The translations under genes were made by a program, and so were the position numbers. From Maylandia zebra (Eukaryota; Chordata; Actinopteri; Cichliformes; Cichlidae): 64,000 nucleotides of DNA. Where the stretch lies: contig NC_135170.1 of NCBI RefSeq assembly GCF_041146795.1, forward strand, positions 36,542,659 to 36,606,658, given 5' to 3'. Under the pieces are notes generated by a model. The model made no database searches. It saw only the letters and a program-made list of their open reading frames with translations, and was not told the DNA's origin. Positions 46,853-57,962 of this stretch are shown piece by piece; position 1 is the stretch's first letter, and every line of letters starts with the position of its first letter.

Positions 46853-48303
46853 CTGTGAAGGTTCTCAGTCATCCAGGTCATCGTAGTCAAAGGAGCTTGC
46901 AAAGAAAAGCGTCTGGACTTCTTTAAGTTGCTTGAAGACGTTTCACCTCTCATCCGAGAAGCTTCTTCAGTTCTAAGGTCAAATGGTGGAGAGTCCCAGA
47001 TATAAACCTAGTGGGAGTTTCCCCCCACAGAGGGACAAAAGGACCCCTGATGATCCTCTAATCACATGAGCCAAGGTGGGAAACTGGGTGTGGGTCCCAA
47101 TCAGCCAGAGTTTCGGGTGTGTTCATTGTGAAACCTGGCCCCACCTTATCATGCGAATTCCTGAGGTCAGATGGCCCAGGATGTGAGTGGGTGTTAAGGC
47201 GTCTGGGAAGGATCTCAAAACTGGATTATAGATGGCAGAGAGTTGGTGTCGTAAACCCCCACACACGGACCAGTACCTCCTCTTTGACTCCCATCACCCT
47301 CTGGAACACAAACTTGGAGTAATTAGGACCCTACACCACCGGGCAGAACATGTTCCCTCTAAGCCTGAAGGGAAAAAGAAGGAACACACACATGTAAAGG
47401 AAGCACTCAAAACGTGCGGCTATCCTAAATGGGCGTTCTTAAAGTCAGCAAAGAGGCACAGAAAAGAAGACCAGACACCAGCGAGGGAGGATAAGAAGGA
47501 CAGACGCAACAACATTGTCATCCCCTATGTAGCCGGTGTATCAGAGAAACTCAGGAGAGTTTTCTCCAAGCATGACATCCCGGTGCATTTCAGACCCAGC
47601 AACACGCTCAGACACAAACTGGTTCACCCGAAAGACAAAACGCCAAAACACAAACTTAACAATGTGGTGTATGCTGTACAGTGCAGCGAGGAATGCTCAG
47701 ACCTCTACATCGGAGAGACCAAACAGCCACTTCACAAGCGCATGGCACAACACAGAAGAGCCACCTCCACAGGACAAGACTCAGCAGTCCATCTGCATCT
47801 AAAGGTCAAAGGTCACTCTTTCGAGGATGCCAATGTTCACATTTTGGACAGAGAGGACAGATGGTTTGAAAGAGGAGTGAAAGAAGCATCTATGTCCACT
47901 GTGAGCGACCATCTTTGAACAGAGGCGGGGTTTACGACACCAACTCTCTGCCATCTATAATCCAGTTTTGAGATCCTTCCCAGACGCCTTAACGCCCACT
48001 CACATCCTGGGCCATCTGACCTCAGGAAATCACATGATAAGGTGGGGCCAGGTTTCACAATGAGCTCACCCGAAACTCTGGCTGATTGGGACCCACACCC
48101 AGTTTCCCACCTTGGCTCAGGCGATTAGAGGATCATCAGGGGTCCTTTTGTCCCTCTGTGGGGGGAAACTCCCACTAGGTTTATATCTGGGACTCTCCAC
48201 CATTTGACCTTAGAACTGAAGAAGCTTCTCGGATGAGAGGTGAAACGTCTTCAAGCAACTTAAAGAAGTCCAGACGCTTTTCTCTGCAAGCTCCTTTGAC
48301 TAT
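46853..48303 (+). mobile_element. Penelope-like (Neptune-type) retroelement, 5'-truncated, with long inverted arms
   Basis: A GIY-YIG endonuclease frame is flanked by two inverted copies of about 370 bp: 46883-47258 and 47930-48303. Shared blocks include GTCTGGACTTCTTTAAGTTG, GAGAAGCTTCTTCAGTTCTA, GGGACAAAAGGACCCCTGA and AAACTGGATTATAGATGGCA. The reverse transcriptase is missing. Inverted flanking copies are a known outcome for Penelope elements. Confidence 0.82.
47334..47918 (+). CDS. GIY-YIG endonuclease domain of a Penelope-like element
   Basis: The C-terminal part of a Penelope polyprotein. The linker YVAGVSEKLRRVFSKHDIPV and HFRPSNTLRHKLVHPKDK leads into the nuclease: VVYAVQCSEECSDLYIGETK (VYAVQC plus the YIG triad) and PLHKRMAQHRRA. 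The later residues include HSFEDANVHILDREDRWFER with its glutamates. The open frame starts at 47232, but its first 30 codons come from the terminal repeat. It is a truncated fragment without RT; its native start lies upstream of what remains. Confidence 0.85.
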   Translation, partial: HHRAEHVPSKPEGKKKEHTHVKEALKTCGYPKWAFLKSAKRHRKEDQTPAREDKKDRRNNIVIPYVAGVSEKLRRVFSKHDIPVHFRPSNTLRHKLVHPKDKTPKHKLNNVVYAVQCSEECSDLYIGETKQPLHKRMAQHRRATSTGQDSAVHLHLKVKGHSFEDANVHILDREDRWFERGVKEASMSTVSDHL

Positions 48304-48545
48304 ACAACAAGAACAAAATGAACATATGCCAGGGGGTGTAATACAAAGAATTACATACATTCAAATAATTTGTAATTACTACAAATAGTAATAGTTTTCA
48401 CAGCCTTTTTGTTAAGTGATCCACGAATCAATTTTATGTAACATAAAACATCATTATAGTAATGTTTAAAATTAGGCTTTTTGTTACTGTATTTGCATTT
48501 GTGAAAATAAAATTTAGCTACGATAACTAACAAGTTTATTATAAA

Positions 48546-49110
48546 GTAAACATCTTCTTTTTTTTGCCTTCGAAAGAAACAAAATACTAAACAATAAAAA
48601 CGTATTTTTTCAGGTTTAACTAATCCTGACGCAGAGGGGGAGGAGCCACGTCAGGTCATTCAGGTAAAACATGGAGTCGAGTGAGAACAGAGTGTACAAA
48701 CTGGTGTATTACATTTAAACTTTTACATTTTTACAAAGGGTCAAGAGTCTTTACCCGAAAGAATTTTAAAAAGACGTTTAAATGTGTTTTATGAATAGAG
48801 AAAATGATTGCTGTTTTTGAGATTCTTTAAAAATTTACTTGATATACATTTTATTTGATATTATAAACTCATAATATTCTGATTGAACGCTCGTGATCAA
48901 GACAACATTTGATTTCGGGAACTTCATGTTAAAAGAGATCAAAACGAATCTCTGCTTCTCCTTCTCCTCTAACCCTCTGCATGTCCTCCTTCACTACAAA
49001 ATAAAATAACAATAATCTTATAAATGCGCTCATTTGTCTTTATTAAAGGGAAATGGGTTTAAACTTGTAATTGTGTAATAAGAATGGCAGAATGCCGTTA
49101 TTTTAGTGAG
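48546..49110. other. AT-rich intergenic region, no feature supported
   Basis: Lies between the LINE/Penelope cluster and the wipf2 CpG-rich promoter. No coding or regulatory sequence is recognised. Confidence 0.4.
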
Positions 49111-49560
49111 CATGCGCAGGTGCAGCAGCAGGTCACGTGTTCTTGTAGAGAAAAATAAAGAAATCTCTGCAGAGCTGAGGCTAACGGCGGAGTTACGGTC
49201 CTCACGGCGGAGACTCCGAGAGTGAGAAAGCAGCCAGCGAACCGAGAGAAGCATGAGCTAGGCCACAGAGACGCGGTGACGCTCACAGGTACCGTTTATT
49301 CACCTCACCTGTCCGAATGTGCTCAAAGCTAACGCGCATGCTAGCGCTGAGCTAGCAGATTGGGCTCGCGATGGAGCTAACTCCGCATACTGATCAGCCT
49401 CTGCGGGGGGAGGATTGCACGGATAGATGTTGGTCACTGTGCACACAGCTGGAGGGGAGCGCGGTGAGGAGGATGAATCGTTAGCCCAGCATCCTAGAGA
49501 GACCCGGGCCGGTTAGTCCGGAGCCAACCCCCCCGCCCCCGGACCCGGGCTGGTGGGGTC
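49111..49560 (+). promoter_or_regulatory. wipf2: wipf2 promoter region and untranslated exon 1
   Basis: A CpG-rich block with CACGTG near 49135 and C-rich boxes. A likely leader exon ends at 49288 (GCTCACAG then GTACCG donor). The first coding exon accepts at 50203. Intron 1 runs 49289-50203. There is no TATA box; the start site is not fixed. Confidence 0.5.
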
Positions 49561-50234
49561 CAGTGGAGGCAGAGAAGCTGTTCAATAGTTCAGGTTTGAC
49601 CAACAGAAAACTGGTTTAAGCCACCAGGTGAATCCAGGTTGAAGCCTCAGGGTTCAGGCCTCCATCACAGGAGCAGCCGCTCATCAAAGCGCATCAAATC
49701 TGACGTTTCTGACCCTATGCGACCCATCTATCCGATCATGGTCTGACAGTGTGAACGGCGCAAATCCGATATTTTCAAATCCGATCTGGGTCACTTTCGT
49801 ATGTGGTGCTGAATCCATCCAGTGAAACTGTTGGGAAGACAATGTTGGAGAAACGTGAACATTTTATTTGTTCTGTATAATCTGCAGACTGACAGAAATC
49901 TGCAGCTAGAAGCAGCGCTCCTCTAAAACAGCAATAAGGATCATTATTAGGACAAATGTAAATAACAAGATAACTTTATAACTTAAAGCAAAACTGGGAA
50001 ACGTAAAGTCAGAAACAGTCAAACACTGTTTGTTTGGTCTAAACGGAGCGCGTTGTGTGTGACGTCTTCTTGTGCGCATGCTGCTTTGAGCGTTCACACT
50101 AGAGCGCCTTTGCTGTCGCATTTTATTTGTAGTGTGAACGAGCAGACAAAGAAGAACAGCATTGTCAGGAAGGTATTGATCGGATTGTGTGTCTGTGTTT
50201 CAGGTGATCAGGTGTGTGTTGTATCAGCTGCAGG

Positions 50235-53200
50235 ATGCCCATCCCTCCTCCACCTCCTCCTCCACCTGGGGGACCCCCGCCTCCCCCCACCTTCAGCCAG
50301 GTGAGCTTTCTCTCATTCATAACCTGTGAGCCTGAGAAGACTTGCAGCATGTCACAGTCTGGTTATTTAACTCCACCTCCATCTCTCAAAAGGCTAATAC
50401 CAGCCCCCCGAAGCTGAGCAAGGAGGAGGCCAAAGGTCGTGGCGCGCTGCTGTCGGACATCTGCAAAGGCGCCAAGCTGAAGAAGGTGGCGGTGGTAAAC
50501 GACCGCAGCGCCCCGCTGCTCGACAGTAAGACTCAGACACCAAAGAGCCAAACAACCCCCACTGAGCACCCATACATTCGCTTATACCAGTACCTACACC
50601 AGCAGCAGAGCCTGCCCAAACAGCAGGGGGCGCCGTCTGAGGAGCAGAAGAAGACAGTCGGAGATAAGAGCCCCACGCTGTCGCTGGAGAGTAAGAACGC
50701 CATCTTCTCTGGTACTGGAGTCAGCGTGCAGGAGGCCGAGCGCAGCCTGAAACAGCCGCCGTGTTTCCTGTCCACCGAGGGAGAGGGGCAGACGGGGCCA
50801 GACCCGCTGAGGTCAGCTGACCTGATGGTCAGCAGATCAGCTGAAGGTTTACCCCCCGACGGGGTCCTGGGGGTGCTAAGCTCAGCTACGGAGCGCTTCC
50901 TTTAGATTCCTGCGTCTAAAATCAGCTGATCGCTCATAACCATGTGACCAGCAGACGCAGTCAGATCAGAGCTGACCTAAACTTGCCTGCACAGCGGAGC
51001 ACGCCTCACACTCATCCTGATGAATAACTAAACCTGTGGGGGGGCACGGGGTCCTGATACGGCCCCGGTCATGAGCTCACGCTTCAGCCTGTGATGTGTG
51101 TAAACATGGCGTGGGCCACGCGTGTGTGACTTGTTAGTGCTAGCGCTTTAGTTCAGACCCTGCGCATTAACACCACAGACTCCTGTTCTGGGATCTGTTT
51201 TCCAAAGTTGCCAAAATAAAGTTTAAACATGTTTCAGGACAAACGCTCAGCAGAGTTGAAACAGGAAGTGAGCGCAGGCAGGTAACACGCAGGTAATTCA
51301 TCGAACCTGCTTGTGTTTCTGCTGCTGGCCAGCAGGAGCAGCCGCACAGACGGCGTTTAAATGTGACCCGGGTCCTTCGGGCTTATATGCGGTCACCCCT
51401 GAAGATCCAGCCTGTGCAGGAAACCCCGTTCCTCCTGGAGCTGTCACACACTGGTCCACAAACACGCTCGTCGTCAGTGTGACGTCACAGCGAGGACGCA
51501 GGTGATTAATCTGGTATCAGTGTTGGGATTGGAGAGAGCGTCAGAGCTTCGACTCTTCTTCTGCGCACCCTCGGTGGCGGCGAGGTGTGAACAGCTTCAG
51601 CTGTACAGGCAGAGACGGCCGGCAGCCGCCTCTGACGCGCGCTCGGTCAGTTTGTAGAAGCAGGCTGAAACGGACTGCATGAGCTGAAAGACTGGAGGAG
51701 CGATCGCTCTGCTGCTGCTCCTCCGTCTGTAGACGGCTCGTCGTCTGTTTGACGGGCGGCTCTGAAAGTGGCCGTGACTCCTGCCCGTCATCGGGCTCAC
51801 AGTTGACCTCCACACACACACGCCGTGTCCCCTCCGGCTCTGACTTCCTGTTTGTTTCTGTTCCACCTTTTCCTGTTTCTCCTCATCTGATCCGTTCTGT
51901 CTGTGTCGGCTTCACCCTGAACCTCCGTCATGTCTGTGCTCTAACTTCTCTTCCTTTCTCCGCCGAGTTCAGACTTCAGGTTAAAGTTGCACCACGGCGG
52001 TGGCGTGCGGGCTCGGTGGGCAGGTGACGGAGCGGCTGTTGAAACAGATGCTGCAGCTTCCTGCACAGCTGCTGATGACCTGATGATGCTTTCTGCTTTG
52101 CTGTGTGTGTTCCTGCTCTGTAAATGTCTGCCGTCCACGCCACCCACAGTTTCATCCCAAACCATCGACGCACTCGCGACCGCACGTACGCGACACGGCT
52201 GAGCGCTCACCTGTCAGTGGAGCTGATGTCCTGGCCTGATGCTGGTTTGCAGAACAGGAATGTTTCTAAAACTCTATAACGTGTCATTGAAAGCCGTGCT
52301 CGCCGTTTCCTGCGTAGACTCTGTCGGGCGACTGAAAGCCGCCCTATCACACACCGATCAGCAGGATCATTGTCGTTGTTATTTATGTAGCACATTTAAC
52401 TCCAACAGCAACGTTGACCAAAGTGCTGAACAGAAATACCAAATAACTCTCAAAGTGTATTAAAAGGCAGTGAATACCATAGATTGACAGTCGGAGCCTG
52501 TCTGATGTGTGGGGGGAGATTATTCCACAGTTAAGGCACCACGACCACAAACGTTCGATCGCCTCCGTGAACCAGCCTCGAACTGGGTACGGCTAAAAGC
52601 AAAAGATCCTTTGATCTAAGAGATCCAGAGGGTGCAGAAGGCTGCAAGAGGTCCGATTAAACACCCAGGAGCCTGTCCGTTCAGGGCTTTAAGTCTACAG
52701 TACAATTTTAAAATCAATTCTGATGTGAACAGGGAGCCAGTGAAGACGGCGAGCATCGGGGAAAATGTTCACGTCTTTTAGTTTGTGTCAGAAGACGAGC
52801 TGCAGCAATCTGGACCGACTGCAGTCTTACAAGGCAGGTCCGACTAACTGCAACGTATGAGAAGTTACAACTGTCCAAAAGATAAAAATGATCCCACCTT
52901 GGATAAAAGCCTCAGTTTGTACAACTGAGCTAATCTGTATTTTAAAGGTGAAGTTATTGTCAAATATAACCGCCAAATTTTTAACGTGCGACTTAATAAA
53001 AGGCTGAAGACTGCAGGCGAGAGTTAAAGTGCTGCGATTGCTACGAAACGTTTAGGAAGTTAGAGGCCATCCAGACACTGAAGGCTTTTACTGGAGCAGA
53101 GCAGCTTCTCATCAGTCTGAGTGTCATCAGCGTATCAATCAAGTGTTATATTCGTTATGTGAAAGTTAGCTAGAGGCAGCATATAAATAGAGTAAATTGG

Positions 53201-56200
53201 GCCCAATATGGAACCCTGAGGAACACCACAAGTAAGGGGAACTGAAGAAGACGTGAAATAGCCAAAGCTCGCAGAGAAAGTCCTGAACCACTATGAGGGA
53301 AAACCCTTGGACAGAGCTTTAAAACCAGACTGAAACCTCTCCAGAACATTTTTATAACGACAGCTGTGTGCAAAGAAATTTTGTCTCGACTGTAAAGTAG
53401 AAACCCAGAACGTGTCCACAGCGGGTGGATGTTTCAGGAGTGAAACTGAGAGCGTGCAGCGGGATCAGTTAGCTTTTAGCTCGTACGCAGACACACCTTG
53501 TTAACCTGCAGCGGGACAAGTGGGCGGCAGACACCTCTGACCTTCCTCTACAGCATGAAGCCTGCCGAGGGCTGCACAGCTCGGTCATCCTGCTGCTTTC
53601 ACTGCTGAAGGGTTGCTCTGCTTCCTGTACCCGTGTGCTCAGACCAGCTACAACTCGAGTTAGCATTTCCACTTCCTGTTTCCTCGCTTTGAAGTCAGTA
53701 GGCTTTCCTTTCAGTGTCTGAGAGGTTTACACTCAGGCCCCGCCCCTAACAATGCAAACTCTGACTCACTGCTGCCTCTACTGGATGGTAGAGGAACTGC
53801 AGGATTGGAGGTGAATTTATTTGTTCTAACATCGCCTCGTTAACCCACTGGCTTCATGAGCATGGAAAAGGGGCGGTGCTAACTTTAGAAGCAGAATGAG
53901 CCTTCAGGTAAAGGTGAAATAAAGACATTTTATCTCACGGGTGGGCGTGGCCACACTTCAGACCAACTTTACATCTACTTCCTGTAGCATGTTTTCAGTC
54001 ATCATGACGTCTGGTCTGATGGTGGTGACGTGACTCCTTCCTCTTTCGCCCTACCTGACGGATACAATGTCTCCCGTTTGTTCCTGACTGATGCAGCCCT
54101 GATGATGTCACTGTGATGTAATAGGTTATAATCGATGTGTTTTCGACTGTTTGTTGTGCTGGCGATGATGTCATCGGAGCTGCGTGGGAGCGTAAAACAC
54201 TTAAACTTAAAGTCTCACTTCATCTCACCTCATCTCACCTGTGGCAGTCTCCTGACCTCACCTGCATCCTACCTCGCGCACTAATCCATCCCATCGTCAC
54301 GTTAGTGTCGTAGCTGTGGTGTCGGTGTAAAGCAGTGATGTCCCACCCTCAGGAGGCGGAGCCCTCACTCATCTGTCCGATGGTTGTGGTTCTCAGAGCC
54401 GAAAGGAGGTGGAGCAGCAGCTGCAGGAGCCAATGGAAGCGGAGCAGGCAGTCCATCTGGTTGTGCTGCACCAATCGGAGGCCTGTTCACAGGCGGAGTT
54501 CCCAAACTGAGGCCAGTCGGAGGTGAGAGGTCATTTGCTACTTTGTCACTTTGTATTTTTTCAATTTCAGATTGGTTTTTATTTGTTTTCATATTTTTTT
54601 TGTTTGTTTTTATAAAAAATCTTGTCAAATTTTAATGATATTTTTTATTTTTATTATTTATTTTTATTTAATTTACAAATAAAAATAAACGGGTGTTAAT
54701 AAAGTTTTAGATGTTTGTAAAGTTACCTTTCCATATTTTCCATAGATGGCGCCGTCGGTCGCTCTCCCTCCACTCGGGCTGCTGCGCCCCGCCCTCCCAG
54801 CCATCGCCATGATGATGCAGAGAGCCCCTCCCCTCAGGCATCATCACCCATGGAGACATCTCGCATGCCGCGTCCTTCCCTCCCCAACCTGTCTTCATCC
54901 CCTTCTCCCTCTTCCCCCTCCTCTACAGCCTCATCCCCCTCCACCGGCATGAAACACTCTTCCTCTGCCCCTCCTCCACCCCCTCCCTTATGTCGCAGAG
55001 GTAACGCCCCCTCCCCTCCCACCTCCGCTTACAACAGAGAGAAGCCCCTTCCCCCCACCCCCAACAACACCCCTCCACTGCCCTCCAAACCCCCACCATC
55101 TCCTAGCAACAGCAGGCGCCCTCCTACCTCGGGAGGAAACCCCGTGTCCTCTTCCTCTCTGGCCCCGCCCCCTCCACCATACCGCATCACTAACGGCCCA
55201 GGTGGAGAGGCAGCACCCGAGCTGCCACAGCGCCACAACTCACTCAGCAACAAGAGGCCCGCCCCCTCACCAGGGGGCCACACCCCTTCCAGAGGCCCTG
55301 CCCCTCCACCTCCTCCAGCGTCACCTACACCCTCCCAGCAGGGTGCCAACAGGCCACCGCCCCCTGTTAGAGAGCCGCCAGGTAGAGGAGCAGGTGAGAG
55401 GTGATGTCCTTAAGTTACACAGGCAGTAAGATATAGTGCTCCGGGTGCATTATGGGAAATTTAAGAGCAAATGTTCATTTTATTTTCATGAACGCTTTAA
55501 CAAATATAACACATTTTAATAAAAAAAATTATTTAAAATAATAATGTTTTGCGTTCTGTAGACATTCCTGCAGTTTAACTCATTGGTGTTATCTGGCCTA
55601 TAATTAGCTAAGACAGGTCTAGTTTTATTTTTTTATTTCTCCAGGCTAAATGATGATCCTCTAAATTTGTGACACGCCATTTCCTCTCCAGATTACGAGT
55701 CATCTGCTTTAGGCTACGTGTTTGAGAATTATACCACGGAGTCAGGTACTTCTGATTTGAGACCTTAGTTTTCACTGGAGCTACAGTATCCAGAGTCGTA
55801 CGTAGTGAGGAGGTGAAATTATTAACAAGATAATCGACCTCTGTTGGGGTAGCGTTCAGATAGCTGCTCTGCTCTGTGTTGGTACAGGGCATTGAAGATG
55901 ATAACAGTGGGTGGATTATATTCTTAAACTTAGTTACAGCGCTTTCAGAAAGACATCTACTGTGATAAAGTCTACTCTCCTCTGCTGTGTAATCAATTAT
56001 TGTAAATGTAAATGTTATCAGGAAATGATCAGACAGGAGAGGGTTTTCAGGAAACACTGTTAAATGTTCAGTTTCTATGCCATATGTTAAAACAAGATCT
56101 AGAGTGTGATTAAAGTGGTGGGTGGGTTCTTTTACATTTTGAGAGAAACCAATTGAGTCTAATAACAGATTAAATGCCATGTTGAGGCTGTCATTTTTAG

Positions 56201-57868
56201 CATCTACATGGATGTTAAAATCACCCACAATAATTATTTTATCTGAGCTCAGAACTAAATTAGATATAAAGTCTGAGAAATCAGACAGAAACTCTGTGTA
56301 AGGCCCAGGTGGACGATAGATGATAACAAGTAAGACTGGTTTCTGAGTTTCACAGCTGGGGTGGACGAGGCGAAGCATCAGGCTTTCAAATGAATTAAAA
56401 GTCTGTCTGGGTCTTTGGTTGATTAATAGGCTGGTGTGAAAAATTGCTGCCACACCTCCCCCTCGGCCTGTGCTTCGAGGTTTCTGGTAGTTAGAATGAC
56501 TCGGGGGTGTTGATTCATTTAAACTAACATAATCATCCTGCTGCAACCAGGTTTCTGTAAGGCAGAGTAAATCGATTTGTTGATCAATTATTAAGTCATG
56601 TACTACACCGTTCAGCTGCTTTACTTAGTAAAAGTGTGCTTGCTCGCTCTGGCTGTGAGCTCCTCGCTGACGTGTAATTACAACAGTGAGTGTGTGATGA
56701 AGTGGGTGTGTCTGCTCTTCAGTCATGGAGCAGGTAGACCAGCTGCTGTGATCTGAGCACACGAGCTGTGGACACTCAGGGTTTAAATTAGATGCAGAGA
56801 CGGGTTTAAGGTGGAAATACTGGAATAAAAGAAGAGATTCTGAGGTTTTCACCCTCAGGGGAGTTCAAATCATGTTCAACTCTGGACGTCATGTGATGGA
56901 ATTTATTTAATCGTACTTGTTCTGAAAATATTCAGATTTTTTACCTTTGGTTTCGTTTTTTCTTTTAAAAATTATTATGAAATTGTTGTAACTTCATAAA
57001 AATTTAACAAATTATTTTTGATTGTTAGACAATTTTCAGAAGTACAGTCACCTGTGTCGATCACCTGTGTCGATCTCTCCTCAGCTCCTCCGGTTCCGGT
57101 CCAGACGTCCTTGAGGGCTGGTGGCAGAGAAGCCCCGCCTCCCCCTCCTTACAGGACACATGGTAGCCCCTCCCTCTCTTCCGATCCCCCGACCCGAGGA
57201 AAACCTCCTCCCCCGCCCACCCGCACCCCAGCCGCTCCTCCCCCGCCTCCCCCTCCTCTCCGAAACGGGCACTCCTCCTCCGTCCCTCGCTCGTTTGCGG
57301 GTGAGTCCGTCTCCAGCAGGCGGTCGATGAAGCTGCTGCTGATTTCCTCTGATGATCTGATTAGAGCTGAATTCGTCTCCCCGCTGCTGTGTCCTCCTCC
57401 TGTCTCTCCCCTCTTCTCCTTTTATTTGTAAAGCCGTGTAAACGCACACGCAGCTGTTTGTATCACTCTGAGCTGTTTCCGTGTCCTGACTCTGTGTCGT
57501 CCTCCTGCAGATGATTTTGAGTCCAAGTACTCGTTCCATCCTCTGGACGACTTCCCTCCTCCGGACGAGTACAGACACTTCACCAAGATCTACCCGAGCA
57601 AGGCCAACAGAGGTACGACCTCGTGCACGTCTTTGTTTTCATTCGTCCGTTTATTCACGAAAATAACACAGAACAGAAAGTGACGTTAGAACGACAAGTT
57701 CTGCTGAAACAGAAAGAGGTTCAGTGGATCCGTCACGTTTTATTATTTATTTATTATTATTACAAACAGAATCCGAGCAGACACAGGGGGAGCTCAGAAG
57801 TTTAACAAACATTTTTGTTTGTTTCAGTGATGCGAGGAGCTCCTCCCCTTCCTCCGGTCGGGAGGTGA
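50235..57868 (+). CDS. wipf2: WAS/WASL-interacting protein family member 2 (WIPF2/WIRE), 443 aa, seven coding exons
   Basis: Proline-rich partner of N-WASP/WASP that controls actin polymerisation at the cell cortex. Exons: 50235-50300, 50393-50525, 54397-54522, 54746-55393, 57085-57300, 57511-57612, 57828-57868; phases join and end in TGA. The protein opens [20 protein letters not shown]. The WH2 actin-binding motif is at about residues 37-54 ([18 protein letters not shown]). Profilin-type PPPPP stretches follow ([36 protein letters not shown]). The C-terminal WASP-binding segment is [20 protein letters not shown] and HFTKIYPSK. The length matches human WIPF2 (about 440 aa). Intron 5 holds an L2-like LINE, intron 3 another. 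Confidence 0.96.
50526..51220 (+). other. wipf2: Possible alternative terminal exon of wipf2 (intron 3 retention)
   Basis: Reading past the exon 3 donor (50526) stays open for about 126 codons to TAG near 50903 ([40 protein letters not shown]). AATAAA follows at 51215-51220. This would give a short isoform with the WH2 domain but no WASP-binding end. It may equally be chance openness in GC-rich DNA. Confidence 0.35.
51221..52360 (+). other. wipf2 intron 3, unique part
   Basis: No exon or repeat is recognised. Several open frames on both strands here have no known protein and no splice support. Confidence 0.35.
52365..53335 (-). mobile_element. Old L2-like LINE fragment in wipf2 intron 3
   Basis: On the minus strand near 53230-53160 the sequence reads [12 protein letters not shown] followed by IYMLPLA, the conserved RT block. 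A degraded YADDTQ is near 53130. The 3' part at 52370-52700 matches L2-type UTR wording in reverse. It is full of frame breaks, so it is older than the copies at 1131 and 55556. Confidence 0.65.
54550..54745 (+). other. Short AT-rich wipf2 intron 4
   Basis: The intron (54523-54745) is T-rich and A-rich with no gene. The ATTTTCCATAG acceptor at 54745 is clear. Confidence 0.6.
55556..56615 (-). mobile_element. L2/Maui-like LINE, second copy, internally deleted
   Basis: The endonuclease and linker (minus strand, 56546-55608) are almost identical to 3516-4940: [40 protein letters not shown]. Near 55560-55640 short pieces of the RT/3' region (matching 2948-2985, 3490-3516 and 4028) are joined directly, so about 1 kb is missing by deletion. 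It carries the empty hAT site at 56500 and lies in wipf2 intron 5, antisense. Confidence 0.9.
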
Positions 57869-57891
57869 ACCAGGAAGATCACACCCTGGAC

Positions 57892-57962
<71 letters not shown>

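Larger units (their letters stand above)
46787..48545 (-). mobile_element. Tx1/L1-like LINE 3' end, split by a Penelope-like element
   Basis: The right part (48304-48545) encodes AKFYFHKCKYSNKKPNF and KKAVKTITICS on the minus strand, matching the ORF2 end of the 17071 element (AKFHIHKSKFSNAKPSF, QKAVKTINLCS). The left part (46787-46852) is the 3' end with a T-rich (polyA) border. TATACAACCAGAA near 46840 and TATACAACAAGAA at 48301 may be the target duplication of the Penelope-like insertion, with one mismatch. Confidence 0.75.

Noticed and set aside
54988-55349. Gly-rich minus-strand frames opposite wipf2 exon 5
   Set aside because: Shadows of the proline-rich coding exon.
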